From: an uncultured Collinsella sp.
GTDB lineage: Bacteria; Actinomycetota; Coriobacteriia; Coriobacteriales; Coriobacteriaceae
Length of the DNA: 14,060 nucleotides
Assembly (NCBI GenBank): GCA_902496645.1
Contig: CABVBR010000042.1
Coordinates: 1 to 14,060 of the forward strand
Direction of reading: 5' to 3'
Positions 1-8,199 of the stretch are shown here, piece after piece (the first letter of the stretch is position 1; each line of letters starts with the position of its first letter). The translations under genes were made by a program, and so were the position numbers. The notes under the pieces were generated by a model, which saw nothing but the letters and a program-made list of their open reading frames with translations, was not told where the DNA came from and searched no databases.

Positions 1-123
1 TGAAGGGAGCGCTCCCGCAAACTGCCTCTTGACAACTTATAGGAGCGTCGGTTTTGTTGAGGCAAATTTGCCGTCTGCTCGGCATTTCCAAAAAAGCCTA
101 CTCACTTAGCCAGCGGGCAGCCA

Positions 124-170
124 AAAAAGAACCGTCGCGACGTCGTTTGACTCCGTTGCGACGGTTTTTC
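124..170. terminator. bidirectional intrinsic terminator
   Basis: Arms 132-141 and 155-164 form a 10-base-pair stem with one G-U pair and a 13-base loop. A run of five T follows on the plus strand (165-169). A run of six A precedes the stem at 123-128, which is a T run on the minus strand. It can therefore end transcription from both sides, as expected between convergent genes: an unseen upstream plus gene and the minus-strand metallophosphatase. Confidence 0.7.
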
Positions 171-235
171 GAGCATTTTCGCGCTGCCGAGGACGCAGAC
201 GCTCCTCATTTCTAGCGCTTACCGAGCAAGAAGGC

Positions 236-254
236 GCTACTCTTCGAAAGTAGC
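236..254. repeat. small perfect hairpin
   Basis: GCTACT at 236-241 pairs with AGTAGC at 249-254, and the inner bases can extend the stem with a G-U pair. It lies next to the A run at 256-261. Read on the minus strand, the T run comes before the hairpin, so this is not a standard terminator. It may protect the 3' end of the metallophosphatase transcript. Confidence 0.35.
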
Positions 255-294
255 CAAAAAAGCCCCGTCCCAAATTAGCTACCCTTTGCACCGA

Positions 295-1134
295 TTACTC
301 GCCCGGGTTGATGTTCGCGTAGAACTCGGCCCCGTCATCCAAGCGCAGGATGCCGACGCGGCCGAACTCGGAGCCGGTGGCAGCGGCGCAGTCGATGTCG
401 ATGCGGTCGGGCACGCCGGCGGTATTCTCGCCGCCCAGACGCACGATCTGCCCGCGGCCCGATTCCTCGTCGAGCCCCGCCAGACCACCGACCTCGCAAT
501 AACGCCCAAGCGACACCGTGGGCGTGTGTCCGCTCACCACGACCGGGCCCCTACCCTCGGCAGAAAGCAGCCCCGTCGGCGCATCCCAATAGCCGTGACG
601 AATCCAGAGCAAGTCATCGGACGACTGCACCGCCAGCATCTGCTGGAGTAGCTCGCGATCGGCATCAACCGCTCCCGCACCATCGGCACAATCGACGCCA
701 TGCTCAAGCAAAAACGCGCGCGCGGCCTCGGTCTCAATGCCGGCATGCACCAGCAGGAACGGACGCTCGTCAGTCTCGGCCACCGCGTAGAGCGGCAGCG
801 TCGCCATCCAACGCACGAGCTCCTCGTACGCCTCAAATTCCATATCGTTGAGCTGCTGACGGGTGGTCCAGCCGCCGTTGATATCCCAGGTCTCGGCATC
901 GAGCGGATCTTGACCAATGATGGCATCGAGCATAATCTGCTCGTGGTTGCCCTTGAGCACGCGAGCGTTGGACAGCGAACGCACGAGCTTGATAACGCCG
1001 ACCGGATCGGGCCCGCGATCGATCATGTCGCCCAGCACATACAGCGTGTCGTCGGACGCCAGCGAAATCTTGGACAGGGCCTCGTCAAGCGCACGCACGT
1101 GCCCGTGAGCATCGGATGTCACATAGATCGCCAT
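295..1134 (-). CDS. PPP-family metallophosphatase (Ser/Thr phosphatase or ApaH/PrpA-like)
   Basis: The 279-residue protein carries the complete metal-site signature of calcineurin-like phosphoesterases: D8-A-H10 near the N-terminus, G35-D36-M-I-D-R40-G, G62-N63-H64-E65, H130 in LLVHAG and H203 in SGHTP. In this family two divalent metals bind in the cytoplasmic enzyme and hydrolyse a phosphoester. Close relatives are PrpA-type protein phosphatases and symmetric dinucleoside tetraphosphatase (ApaH). The motifs do not tell which substrate applies, and the length suits either. There is no signal peptide. The ATG at 1134 has AAGAGAGG on the minus strand 6 bases upstream. The gene stands alone, divergent from the antiporter, with a terminator beyond its 3' end. 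Family assignment is firm; substrate is unknown. Confidence 0.9.
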   Translation of the reverse strand: MAIYVTSDAHGHVRALDEALSKISLASDDTLYVLGDMIDRGPDPVGVIKLVRSLSNARVLKGNHEQIMLDAIIGQDPLDAETWDINGGWTTRQQLNDMEFEAYEELVRWMATLPLYAVAETDERPFLLVHAGIETEAARAFLLEHGVDCADGAGAVDADRELLQQMLAVQSSDDLLWIRHGYWDAPTGLLSAEGRGPVVVSGHTPTVSLGRYCEVGGLAGLDEESGRGQIVRLGGENTAGVPDRIDIDCAAATGSEFGRVGILRLDDGAEFYANINPGE

Positions 1135-1459
1135 GGAACGCCTCTCTTTGTATTGCGGCCGAAGCCCGACGTCGCAACTAAAACTTCAAGTTGAACTTAA
1201 ACGTTACCCATTGTACTCCGTTGCAATAAAGCTGGGAAGGGTTGCATACCGCTAACGGTCGCCAGCGCTCGCCTGCCAACCCGCACCGCTCACGCCACGC
1301 CGTCAGGCCCAGCGCCCCGACCAGCGCCGCTCGCGCCCACGCCTCGTGTCGAAAATGCGCACGTCCGCAGTCCAAGCCCATAAACCCACCATCTTTGGGT
1401 ACAAATAAGCGCAGATAACTGACCGTGCCACGCCAACCACCCAGGAGCGGACACTATCC
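1135..1459. other. divergent intergenic region
   Basis: This 325-base gap separates the metallophosphatase from the antiporter. It holds a plausible minus-strand promoter (1210-1238), a short odd palindrome TTCAAGTTGAA near 1185-1195 flanked by AACTT repeats that could be an operator, and a small hairpin ACCCA/TGGGT near 1385-1401. I found no RNA gene and no credible plus-strand promoter with both boxes. The middle part (about 1260-1350) is C-rich and featureless. Confidence 0.5.
1210..1238 (-). promoter_or_regulatory. putative sigma-70-type promoter for the metallophosphatase
   Basis: On the minus strand TTCCCA (1238-1233, four of six consensus bases) and TACAAT (1215-1210, five of six) are separated by 17 bases. 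Transcription would start near 1203, giving a leader of about 70 bases. The odd palindrome TTCAAGTTGAA falls just inside that leader. This is a consensus match only. Confidence 0.4.
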
Positions 1460-3061
1460 ATGAACCAGATACTTCTCTTTATCGGCCTCGTCATTATTCT
1501 GTGCCTGACCATCAAACCCGTCGGCAAAAAGCTCCCCTTCCCCACCCTGCTTATCTTTATCGCACTCGGTATGCTGCTGGGCGTCAACGGTCCGGCGCAC
1601 ATCGACTTTAGCGACTATGCGCTCACCGAAACCGTCTGCAGCACGGCGCTGCTGTTCATCATGTTCTACGGCGGCTTTAACACCAACATCGACCGTGCCA
1701 AACCCGTCGCCGTGCCGGCGGTGCTGCTGAGCACGCTCGGCGTCGTTATCACTGCCGGCATTACCGGCGTATTCGCGCACTTTGCACTGGGCTTCGACTG
1801 GATCGGCGGCCTGCTGCTGGGCTCAGTCGTGGCGTCGACCGACGCGGCAAGCGTCTTTAGCGTGCTGCGCGAGCACAGTCTTTCGCTAAAGGGCGGCACC
1901 GACTCGCTACTCGAGGTCGAATCGGGCTCCAACGATCCCGTCGCCTACATGCTCACCGCCGTGCTCGCCACCCTCGCAGCTGGCGGCGACATTAACATCC
2001 CCGTTCTGCTGGCCAAGCAAATCATCCTAGGGGTAGGCCTGGGCATTGTCATCGGCTGGGCATCGGGCCGCCTGATTGAGCGCGCACGCGCAACGGCCGA
2101 GGGTGCGCAGACCATCTTTTTGTTCGCCGTGGCGATCGTCGCCTACGCCCTGCCGAGCTATCTGGGCGGCAACGGTTTTTTGGCCGTATACCTGGCAGGC
2201 ATTGTGCTGGGTGCGAGCGACATCACCGGCAAGGTCGAGCTGGCGCACTTCTTCGACACCCTCACCGAGATGGCCGAGATGACCATCTTCTTTTTGCTGG
2301 GCCTGCTCGTGACGCCCGCGCGCCTGCCGCAAATGCTGCTACCGGGCCTGGCGCTCATGGCGTTTATGCTCTTTGTGAGCCGTCCCATCGCCGTCGGTCT
2401 GCTGTTGGCGCCCTTTAAGACCAACCCCCGCCAGGTTGCACTCGTAAGCTGGGCGGGTCTGCGCGGCGCAGCTTCGGTCGTATTTAGCCTCTTTGCCGTT
2501 GTGGCCGGTGTTCCCGGTGGTCACGACCTTTTTGACCTGGTCTTTGTGATTGCCGTGTCGAGCATTGTGGTGCAGGGCTCGCTGCTGCCGGCAGTGGCGA
2601 AGAAACTCGATATGATCGATGCAGAAGGCGACGTGCGCCGCACGTTTAACGACTACCGCGACGAGGACGGCATGTCGTTCGTCAAGCTCAAGGTGGGCGC
2701 GGGCCATCCGTTTGTGGGGCGCATGCTCGCGGATATTGGCAGTGCGACGGACATGCTCGTGGTCCTGGTGCTGCGCGATGGCGCGCACCCGGTGCTGCCC
2801 AACGGCGATACCGTGATCGAGGAAGGCGACCTGTTGGTTATGGCCGCGCCGACGTTTGAAGAGCGTGCCGAGGTTACGCTGCGTGAGATCACCGTAACGC
2901 CCCACGGTCGCCTGGCCGGCCAGCGCCTGCGCGACGTGCCGCAGGGCAAGCACCCGTTTATCGTCGTGATGCTCAAGCGCGACGGCCAAACCATCATCCC
3001 CGACGGCAACACCCTCATATACGCCGGCGACGAAGCCGTCATTGCCACGCTCGCGTCGTAG
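1460..3061 (+). CDS. cation/proton antiporter, NhaP2/CvrA type, with two RCK_C domains
   Basis: The 533-residue protein has about twelve hydrophobic membrane segments over residues 1-385. It has the CPA1-family residues expected of a sodium or potassium/proton exchanger: a TDAA motif (D128), ESGSNDP at 154-160 with the ND pair that binds cation and proton, and WAGLRGAASV at 331-340. The cytoplasmic tail carries two successive RCK_C (TrkA_C) repeats, about 405-465 and 470-533. These probably sense a ligand or ion, as in potassium/proton antiporters of the CvrA/NhaP2 group. Full length agrees with the family. The role is export of potassium or sodium in exchange for protons across the inner membrane, for volume and pH control. 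The ATG at 1460 has AGGAG at 1443-1447, a slightly long 12-base spacing. The gene appears monocistronic. Whether K+ or Na+ is preferred cannot be read from sequence. Confidence 0.9.
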   Translation: MNQILLFIGLVIILCLTIKPVGKKLPFPTLLIFIALGMLLGVNGPAHIDFSDYALTETVCSTALLFIMFYGGFNTNIDRAKPVAVPAVLLSTLGVVITAGITGVFAHFALGFDWIGGLLLGSVVASTDAASVFSVLREHSLSLKGGTDSLLEVESGSNDPVAYMLTAVLATLAAGGDINIPVLLAKQIILGVGLGIVIGWASGRLIERARATAEGAQTIFLFAVAIVAYALPSYLGGNGFLAVYLAGIVLGASDITGKVELAHFFDTLTEMAEMTIFFLLGLLVTPARLPQMLLPGLALMAFMLFVSRPIAVGLLLAPFKTNPRQVALVSWAGLRGAASVVFSLFAVVAGVPGGHDLFDLVFVIAVSSIVVQGSLLPAVAKKLDMIDAEGDVRRTFNDYRDEDGMSFVKLKVGAGHPFVGRMLADIGSATDMLVVLVLRDGAHPVLPNGDTVIEEGDLLVMAAPTFEERAEVTLREITVTPHGRLAGQRLRDVPQGKHPFIVVMLKRDGQTIIPDGNTLIYAGDEAVIATLAS

Positions 3062-3197
3062 CCATCCCCACCCATAAGTTGCGGTGAAATAGGAACTGAA
3101 TAGGCCTCTGAGCAGCCATCCACGGCAAAATCGTGGACTTAACGGTACAACCTCCCGCACGGCAATCTCAACCGAACAAACCGCGCGCCCAAATGAT

Positions 3198-3226
3198 GTG
3201 CAATAAACCCCAAATACCGCCATAAT
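3198..3226 (+). promoter_or_regulatory. weak candidate promoter for the mazG-like gene
   Basis: CATAAT at 3221-3226 matches five of six bases of a -10 box. The bases 17 upstream (GTGCAA, 3198-3203) match the -35 box poorly. It lies about 30 bases before the start codon, in an AT-richer stretch than the genes on the left. The rest of the 196-base gap (3062-3257) shows only a 5-base-pair hairpin at 3120-3136 and no convincing terminator for the antiporter. Confidence 0.25.
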
Positions 3227-3257
3227 AAAGCAATGACCATCAGGGAGGTTACGAACG

Positions 3258-3614
3258 ATGGACAAGCTCGATGCCATGACGGAACAAGTCAGGGACTTTT
3301 GTGATGCACGCGACTGGCGCAAATATCACACGCCGAAAGAGCTCGCCATCGGCATGGCAACCGAATCCTCAGAACTCCTTCAGCTCTTTCGTTTTATCAG
3401 CGACGAGCGCATTGCCGAAATGTTCGAAAACACCGAGCAACGCCAAGCCATCGAAGATGAAGTTGCCGACACACTCCTTTTCCTCCTGCGTTTCGCTGAT
3501 CTAAACGGAATCGATCTCCCGGCCGTGCTCTCGTCCAAGCTCAAACGCAATGGCGAGCGCTACCCCGTCGACGCATCATCCAACGAAAACAGAAAGGCGA
3601 ACCACCATGAGTAA
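3258..3614 (+). CDS. MazG/DCTPP1-like nucleotide pyrophosphohydrolase
   Basis: The 118-residue all-alpha protein shows the MazG metal-binding pattern: E36-S-S-E39, then E68-V-A-D71. Conserved blocks surround it: a DW-x-x-x-H-T-P segment (19-26) and an R-Y-P ending (101-103). These are typical of the single-domain RS21-C6/DCTPP1 group (COG1694). Such enzymes use magnesium to cleave nucleoside triphosphates, often modified dCTP analogues, to monophosphate and pyrophosphate in the cytoplasm. The ATG at 3258 has GGAGG at 3244-3248, 9 bases upstream. Its last codons overlap the next gene by 8 bases, so the two are translationally coupled. Local composition (30 of 60 G+C in the line I counted, 3421-3480) is far below that of serC and serA, suggesting acquisition. 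The enzyme class is secure; the substrate and any role in phage defence are inference. Confidence 0.9.
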   Translation: MDKLDAMTEQVRDFCDARDWRKYHTPKELAIGMATESSELLQLFRFISDERIAEMFENTEQRQAIEDEVADTLLFLLRFADLNGIDLPAVLSSKLKRNGERYPVDASSNENRKANHHE

Positions 3615-5349
3615 CGAGTTCGCCCTTCGTCAGTACACACTTCCCCTACCCCAGCCCTTTGAGACAAGTAAATCGTTGCAGGATTTTGGCACGCCAAAGC
3701 CCGGAGCTCACCATGACGAAAGCTGGCCTGTTCTTTACATCCTGACCAACAGCAAAAACAAGACTGCCTACATCGGCCAAACAACCAACTACCAGCGGCG
3801 CATGAAACAACACGCTGCAAACGTGGACAAGGACTTCGACCGGACCCTTCTGATCGACAACCCCACCTTCAATCAATCTGCGACGTTCGAGTTTGAAAAC
3901 AGCCTTATCGAGCTGTTCTGTGCTGACGGAAAATACCAGGTAACCAATGCCAACAATGGCTATGCCCAGTTCGATTACTTTGAGCGGCCCCAGTATCGCC
4001 AGAAGTTCCGAAACCTCTGGACAAAGCTCCGCGAAGAAAACTACGCGATTCATCCGATTGAAGAACTCGAGAACACCGACCTGTTCAAGTTCTCGCCCTT
4101 TAAGACGCTTACGCCTGACCAATACGAAACGACTGAGACGATTTACAAGCGGCTCGAACAGGAGCATGAAGACGTAAAACATGGCGGCTCAAAAAGAGAA
4201 CGTATAACCGTCGTGAATGGCGCGCCAGGAACAGGCAAAACAATCCTTGCCATCAGCCTCATGTTCAAAATCAAAAATGAGCCGAACCTTTCCGGCCTGC
4301 GGGTCGGCTTCGTAACGCCCATGGAGTCTTTGAGCAAGACGCTCAAAAAGCTCACGCACTTCCTTCCCGGGTTAAGGCCCAGCGATATCCTGAGCCCCAG
4401 CGATGTCACCAAAAACGATCGGTATGACATCTTGCTTGTCGACGAGGCACACCGACTGGGAAACTACTTGACCGCCGGCGCCGGCATCGGAGCTTTTTAC
4501 AACACATGCGAACGACTCAACTTGCCTCGCACGAGCAGCCAGGTGGATTGGATTTTTAAATGCTGCGACAAGGCCTATCTATTCTATGACCCCAAGCAGC
4601 AGGTCCGTGCATCCGGACTTAATCGGGACGGCCTCGAGCAGCGACTCAACCAACTCGAAGAAGCGGGAATCGAGACCGAAGAATTCAGCTTGAGTACCCA
4701 AATGCGCGTGCGTGGCGGCGATGAGTACCTCGATTTTGTCTACGACCTGCTTGATAACAAAGCGTACATGCATGCCGGCATGAAGTTCAAAGCACTCTTT
4801 TCATCGGAGCCTTACGATTCGCGAGCAGGGGATCCGGACAGCGATATCCCCAGATACCAGTTTGGAATCGTCGACCGATTTGAGGACTTCTGCTCTCTGC
4901 AGCAAACCAAGGAAGAAGAAGTTGGTCTATCCCGCATGATGGCAGGCTTTGCGTGGAAGTGGGAAACGAAGAATAACAAAGATGCGTTCGATATCGTCAT
5001 CGAGGGCATTCCCAAACGCTGGAACTCAACCCAGAAGGATTGGGTTAACTCCGCCAACGCCGTCAACGAAGTCGGATGCATTCATACGGTACAAGGCTAC
5101 GACCTCAACTACGGATTCGTAATTCTGGGTCCCGACATTTACTACGATTCGAACAAAGATGCAGTCAACGTTAACAGGGCAAACTTCAAAGATGCCGTTG
5201 CCAAGAAAAAGGCAAGCGACGATGATCTGCAAAAGATCATCGTCAACGCCTACTACGTCCTCATGACGCGCGGCATGTTAGGAACGTATCTCTATGTGTG
5301 CGACCCCGCGCTCAAAGAGTACCTGTCACGGTATATCCCGGCGATATAG
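3607..5349 (+). CDS. GIY-YIG nuclease fused to DUF2075 helicase/ATPase
   Basis: I set the start at ATG 3607 (580 residues), which has AAAGG upstream. An ATG 57 bases earlier in frame lies deep inside the mazG-like gene. Residues 41-120 look like a GIY-YIG nuclease: L-Y-I at 43-45, Y-I-G at 55-57, R64/R65, H69 and E97 in the expected order. Residues about 195-580 form a DUF2075-type helicase core: Walker A GAPGTGKT (205-212), Walker B VDEAH (278-282), a DPKQQ motif (328-332), QMR (365-367), TVQGYDL (494-500) and MTRG (553-556). All motifs look intact, so an active ATP-driven enzyme that can cut nucleic acid is likely. The protein is cytoplasmic with no membrane segment. Lines counted by hand give 45-53 percent G+C against about 70 in serC. 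I read the pair with mazG as an accessory, possibly antiviral, operon. Domain calls are strong; biological role is inferred. Confidence 0.88.
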   Translation: MSNEFALRQYTLPLPQPFETSKSLQDFGTPKPGAHHDESWPVLYILTNSKNKTAYIGQTTNYQRRMKQHAANVDKDFDRTLLIDNPTFNQSATFEFENSLIELFCADGKYQVTNANNGYAQFDYFERPQYRQKFRNLWTKLREENYAIHPIEELENTDLFKFSPFKTLTPDQYETTETIYKRLEQEHEDVKHGGSKRERITVVNGAPGTGKTILAISLMFKIKNEPNLSGLRVGFVTPMESLSKTLKKLTHFLPGLRPSDILSPSDVTKNDRYDILLVDEAHRLGNYLTAGAGIGAFYNTCERLNLPRTSSQVDWIFKCCDKAYLFYDPKQQVRASGLNRDGLEQRLNQLEEAGIETEEFSLSTQMRVRGGDEYLDFVYDLLDNKAYMHAGMKFKALFSSEPYDSRAGDPDSDIPRYQFGIVDRFEDFCSLQQTKEEEVGLSRMMAGFAWKWETKNNKDAFDIVIEGIPKRWNSTQKDWVNSANAVNEVGCIHTVQGYDLNYGFVILGPDIYYDSNKDAVNVNRANFKDAVAKKKASDDDLQKIIVNAYYVLMTRGMLGTYLYVCDPALKEYLSRYIPAI

Positions 5350-5354
5350 ACCTT

Positions 5355-5427
5355 GCGACCGCCCTCCCCCATGTAACCATCCTGTAAATCATAGCGACGC
5401 ACTCGAGTTTTGCTGTGATGCGGTCGC
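5355..5427. repeat. 8-base inverted repeat between the cassette and serC
   Basis: GCGACCGC (5355-5362) and GCGGTCGC (5420-5427) are exact inverted copies 57 bases apart, just after the helicase stop codon. They could form the base of a long hairpin. There is no T run, so this is not a standard terminator. The match may be fortuitous in GC-rich DNA. Confidence 0.3.
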
Positions 5428-5443
5428 GCCTGGCGCTCCACTG

Positions 5444-5452
5444 TGCTAAAGT
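5444..5452 (+). promoter_or_regulatory. candidate extended -10 promoter for serC
   Basis: TGC followed by TAAAGT (5447-5452) fits an extended -10 element. No good -35 box is visible at 16-18 bases upstream. Transcription would start near 5459, within an 8-base palindrome GAACGTTC (5458-5465), leaving a leader of about 33 bases before the serC start. The palindrome position could suit a repressor, but that is speculation. Confidence 0.3.
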
Positions 5453-5491
5453 ATCCCGAACGTTCAAACGACTACGAGGGGGAACTAGAAG

Positions 5492-6615
<1,124 letters not shown>

Positions 6616-6616
<1 letters not shown>

Positions 6617-6632
6617 CCCGCAACACGCGGGC
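6616..6632 (+). other. hairpin between serC and serA
   Basis: GCCCGC (6616-6621) and GCGGGC (6627-6632) form a perfect 6-base-pair stem with loop AACAC, starting at the last base of the serC stop codon. No T run follows, so read-through into serA is expected. It may stabilise the serC message or tune the serC:serA ratio. Confidence 0.4.
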
Positions 6633-6686
6633 CGACCAGCCACCTCAGACCACTTGTTTTGGACAGACCTGCTAAGGAGTTTTTCC

Positions 6687-7850
6687 ATGCGTAAGATTAA
6701 GACCATCGACGACATCACTAAAGACGGCAAAGTCGAGTTTGGCGAGGGCTACGAGTTTGTAAGCACCGCCGAGGAGGCCGACGCCATCCTGATGCGCTCG
6801 ACCGACCTGCACGGCTACGAGCTGCCCGAGGGCATCCGCGCCATCGCCCGCTGCGGCGCCGGCGTCAACAACATCCCCGTCGAGGAGTACGCCAAGAAGG
6901 GCGTCGTCGTCTTTAACTCCCCCGGCGCCAACAGCAACGCCGTCAAGGAGCTCGTCCTGGGCATGCTGGTGCTCTCGAGCCGCGGCGTAGTGCAGTCGAT
7001 GAACTGGGTGCGCGACAACGCCGACGACCCCGAGATCCAGGTCGATGCCGAGAAGGCCAAGAAGGCCTTTGTGGGCCGCGAGCTCAAGGGCAAGCGCATC
7101 GGCGTCATCGGCCTGGGCAACGTGGGCTCCAAGGTAGCCAACGCCTGCGTCGATCTGGGCATGGACGTTTACGGCTACGACCCGTTCATTTCCGTAGAGC
7201 ACGCGTGGGTACTGAGCCGCGAGGTGCAGCGCGTCGGCACGCTCGAGGACCTCTGCCGCGGCTGCGACTACCTCACCGTGCACGTGCCCAGTAAGGCTGA
7301 CACCATCGGCATGATCAGCACCGAGCAGATTAACCTGCTGGCACCCGACGCCGTGCTCATCAACTACGCGCGCGAAACCATCATTGACGAGGACGCCGTC
7401 GACGCCGCCCTGCGCGCGGGCAAGCTGAGCTGGTTTAGCTGCGACTTTGCCACGCCCAAGACCGTCAAGATGCCCAATACGTTTATCACCACGCACTCGG
7501 GCGCCGGCACCGGCGAGGCCGAGGCCAACTGCGCCGACATGGCCATCAGCGAGCTCAAGGATTACCTGGAGAACGGCAACATCGCGCACAGCGTCAACTA
7601 CCCCGCCTGCAGCATGGGCAAGGCGCGTGCCGCGAGCCGCATCGCCTGTCTGCACGCCAACGTGCCCAACATGATCGGCCAGATCACGGCGATTCTGGCC
7701 AAGGACAACGCCAACGTGCAGCGTATGACCAACGAATCCGCCGGCGAGAACGCCTACACCATGTTCGACACCGACGAGCACCTGGACAGCAGCACCATCG
7801 AGGCGCTCAAGCAGATTCCGTCGATGTATCGCGTGCGCGTGATCAAATAG
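6687..7850 (+). CDS. serA: D-3-phosphoglycerate dehydrogenase, short type III-like form with ACT domain
   Basis: I choose ATG 6687 (387 residues) because AAGGAG at 6674-6679 lies 7 bases before it; an in-frame ATG at 6654 lacks such a site. The enzyme oxidises 3-phosphoglycerate to 3-phosphohydroxypyruvate with NAD, the first committed step of serine synthesis. The NAD-binding G-L-G-N-V-G (142-147) sits in a Rossmann fold, the catalytic arginine is R229 in NYARE, and H270 lies in TTHSGAG. An ACT regulatory domain occupies about 318-387 (HANVPNMIGQITAIL), so feedback by serine is possible. The block DYLENGNI (292-299) and the short N-terminal domain place it with compact type III enzymes. The glutamate that normally pairs with the histidine in DVF-x-x-EP is not evident: the segment reads CDFATPKTVK (252-261). 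It follows serC and ends at a strong terminator. Confidence 0.95.
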   Translation: MRKIKTIDDITKDGKVEFGEGYEFVSTAEEADAILMRSTDLHGYELPEGIRAIARCGAGVNNIPVEEYAKKGVVVFNSPGANSNAVKELVLGMLVLSSRGVVQSMNWVRDNADDPEIQVDAEKAKKAFVGRELKGKRIGVIGLGNVGSKVANACVDLGMDVYGYDPFISVEHAWVLSREVQRVGTLEDLCRGCDYLTVHVPSKADTIGMISTEQINLLAPDAVLINYARETIIDEDAVDAALRAGKLSWFSCDFATPKTVKMPNTFITTHSGAGTGEAEANCADMAISELKDYLENGNIAHSVNYPACSMGKARAASRIACLHANVPNMIGQITAILAKDNANVQRMTNESAGENAYTMFDTDEHLDSSTIEALKQIPSMYRVRVIK

Positions 7851-7890
7851 CGCCGGCGCCAAGCCCGCCAGGAAGGTCATGAAGCCCATT

Positions 7891-7926
7891 CGGCCCCCGT
7901 TTTCGCGAAACGGGGGCCGATTTCTT
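7891..7926 (+). terminator. strong intrinsic terminator after serA
   Basis: CGGCCCCCGTTT (7891-7902) pairs perfectly with AAACGGGGGCCG (7908-7919), extended by one T-A pair, around a 5-base loop. The T-rich tract ATTTCTTT follows. It lies about 40 bases after the serA stop codon and would end the serC-serA transcript. Confidence 0.88.
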
Positions 7927-7953
7927 TGCTCCGGCTGGTTTTGATAATGCTAC

Positions 7954-8110
7954 CCAGGACAAGTTTTTTCGGATAATCGACAGTCATACCCAAGTCACAG
8001 AGCGCACCTGCTTTGATAAACAACTTTATCAGGGGCTTTAGTAGGTAAAAATCGATCTCTGTATACCACATCCAAGTTGACTGTCGATTTTCCGAAACAA
8101 CTAGTTCTGG
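7954..8110. repeat. 157-bp element with 33-bp inverted ends (MITE-like or structured RNA)
   Basis: The left arm 7954-7986 and right arm 8078-8110 are inverted copies matching at 29 of 33 positions; both contain AATCGACAGTCA next to the centre. Inside, symmetry continues imperfectly: ACAGAG near 7998 faces CTCTGT near 8057, ACCTGCT faces AGTAGGT, and the centre is a perfect hairpin TGATAAA-caac-TTTATCA. The whole piece can fold into one long hairpin with bulges. It is AT-rich and lies between the serA terminator and the 3' end of a minus-strand gene. No transposase is encoded and I see no clear target duplication. A non-autonomous mobile element or a structured RNA are both possible. The remaining bases of the 349-base gap (7851-8199) hold the serA terminator and a weak hairpin with T run near 8132-8153. 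Confidence 0.75.
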
Positions 8111-8199
8111 ATTGCAATTTTATAGCCCTTCCAAGGCGAAACTGAAGCCTTTTTCGCACCCAAAGCTCTAGTTCGTGCGACCGTTTTCCACCTGCACGA

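Larger units (their letters stand above)
1..294. other. non-coding region with several hairpins
   Basis: I see no convincing gene here. The stretch holds a perfect 12-base palindrome at 5-16 (GGGAGCGCTCCC), a palindrome GCAAATTTGC near 62-71, a terminator at 124-170 and a hairpin at 236-254, the last two listed separately. The motif AGCCAAAAAAGnnCCGTC occurs at 119-136 and again at 252-269. The region probably separates a plus-strand gene ending before the window from the minus-strand metallophosphatase. Confidence 0.6.

Noticed and set aside
1178..1381. Small minus-strand open frame upstream of the metallophosphatase
   Set aside because: It covers the likely promoter of that gene, has no ribosome-binding site and no recognisable features.
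2339..3322. Long minus-strand open frame (327 codons) opposite the antiporter 3' half
   Set aside because: It runs antisense to a clear membrane protein with RCK domains, and its translation shows no family pattern. GC-rich codon bias keeps such frames open.
6672..7889. 405-codon minus-strand open frame opposite serA
   Set aside because: Valine, alanine and histidine-rich low-complexity translation typical of antisense to a GC-rich gene; serA on the other strand has all its motifs.
7877..8071. 64-codon minus-strand frame inside the inverted-repeat element
   Set aside because: It ends in the serA terminator region and spans the palindromic arm; the structure explains the sequence better than coding does.
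8132..8153. Hairpin AAGGC...GCCTT followed by TTT on the plus strand
   Set aside because: Only a 5-base-pair stem with a 9-base loop, and no plus-strand gene requires a terminator after the strong one at 7891.
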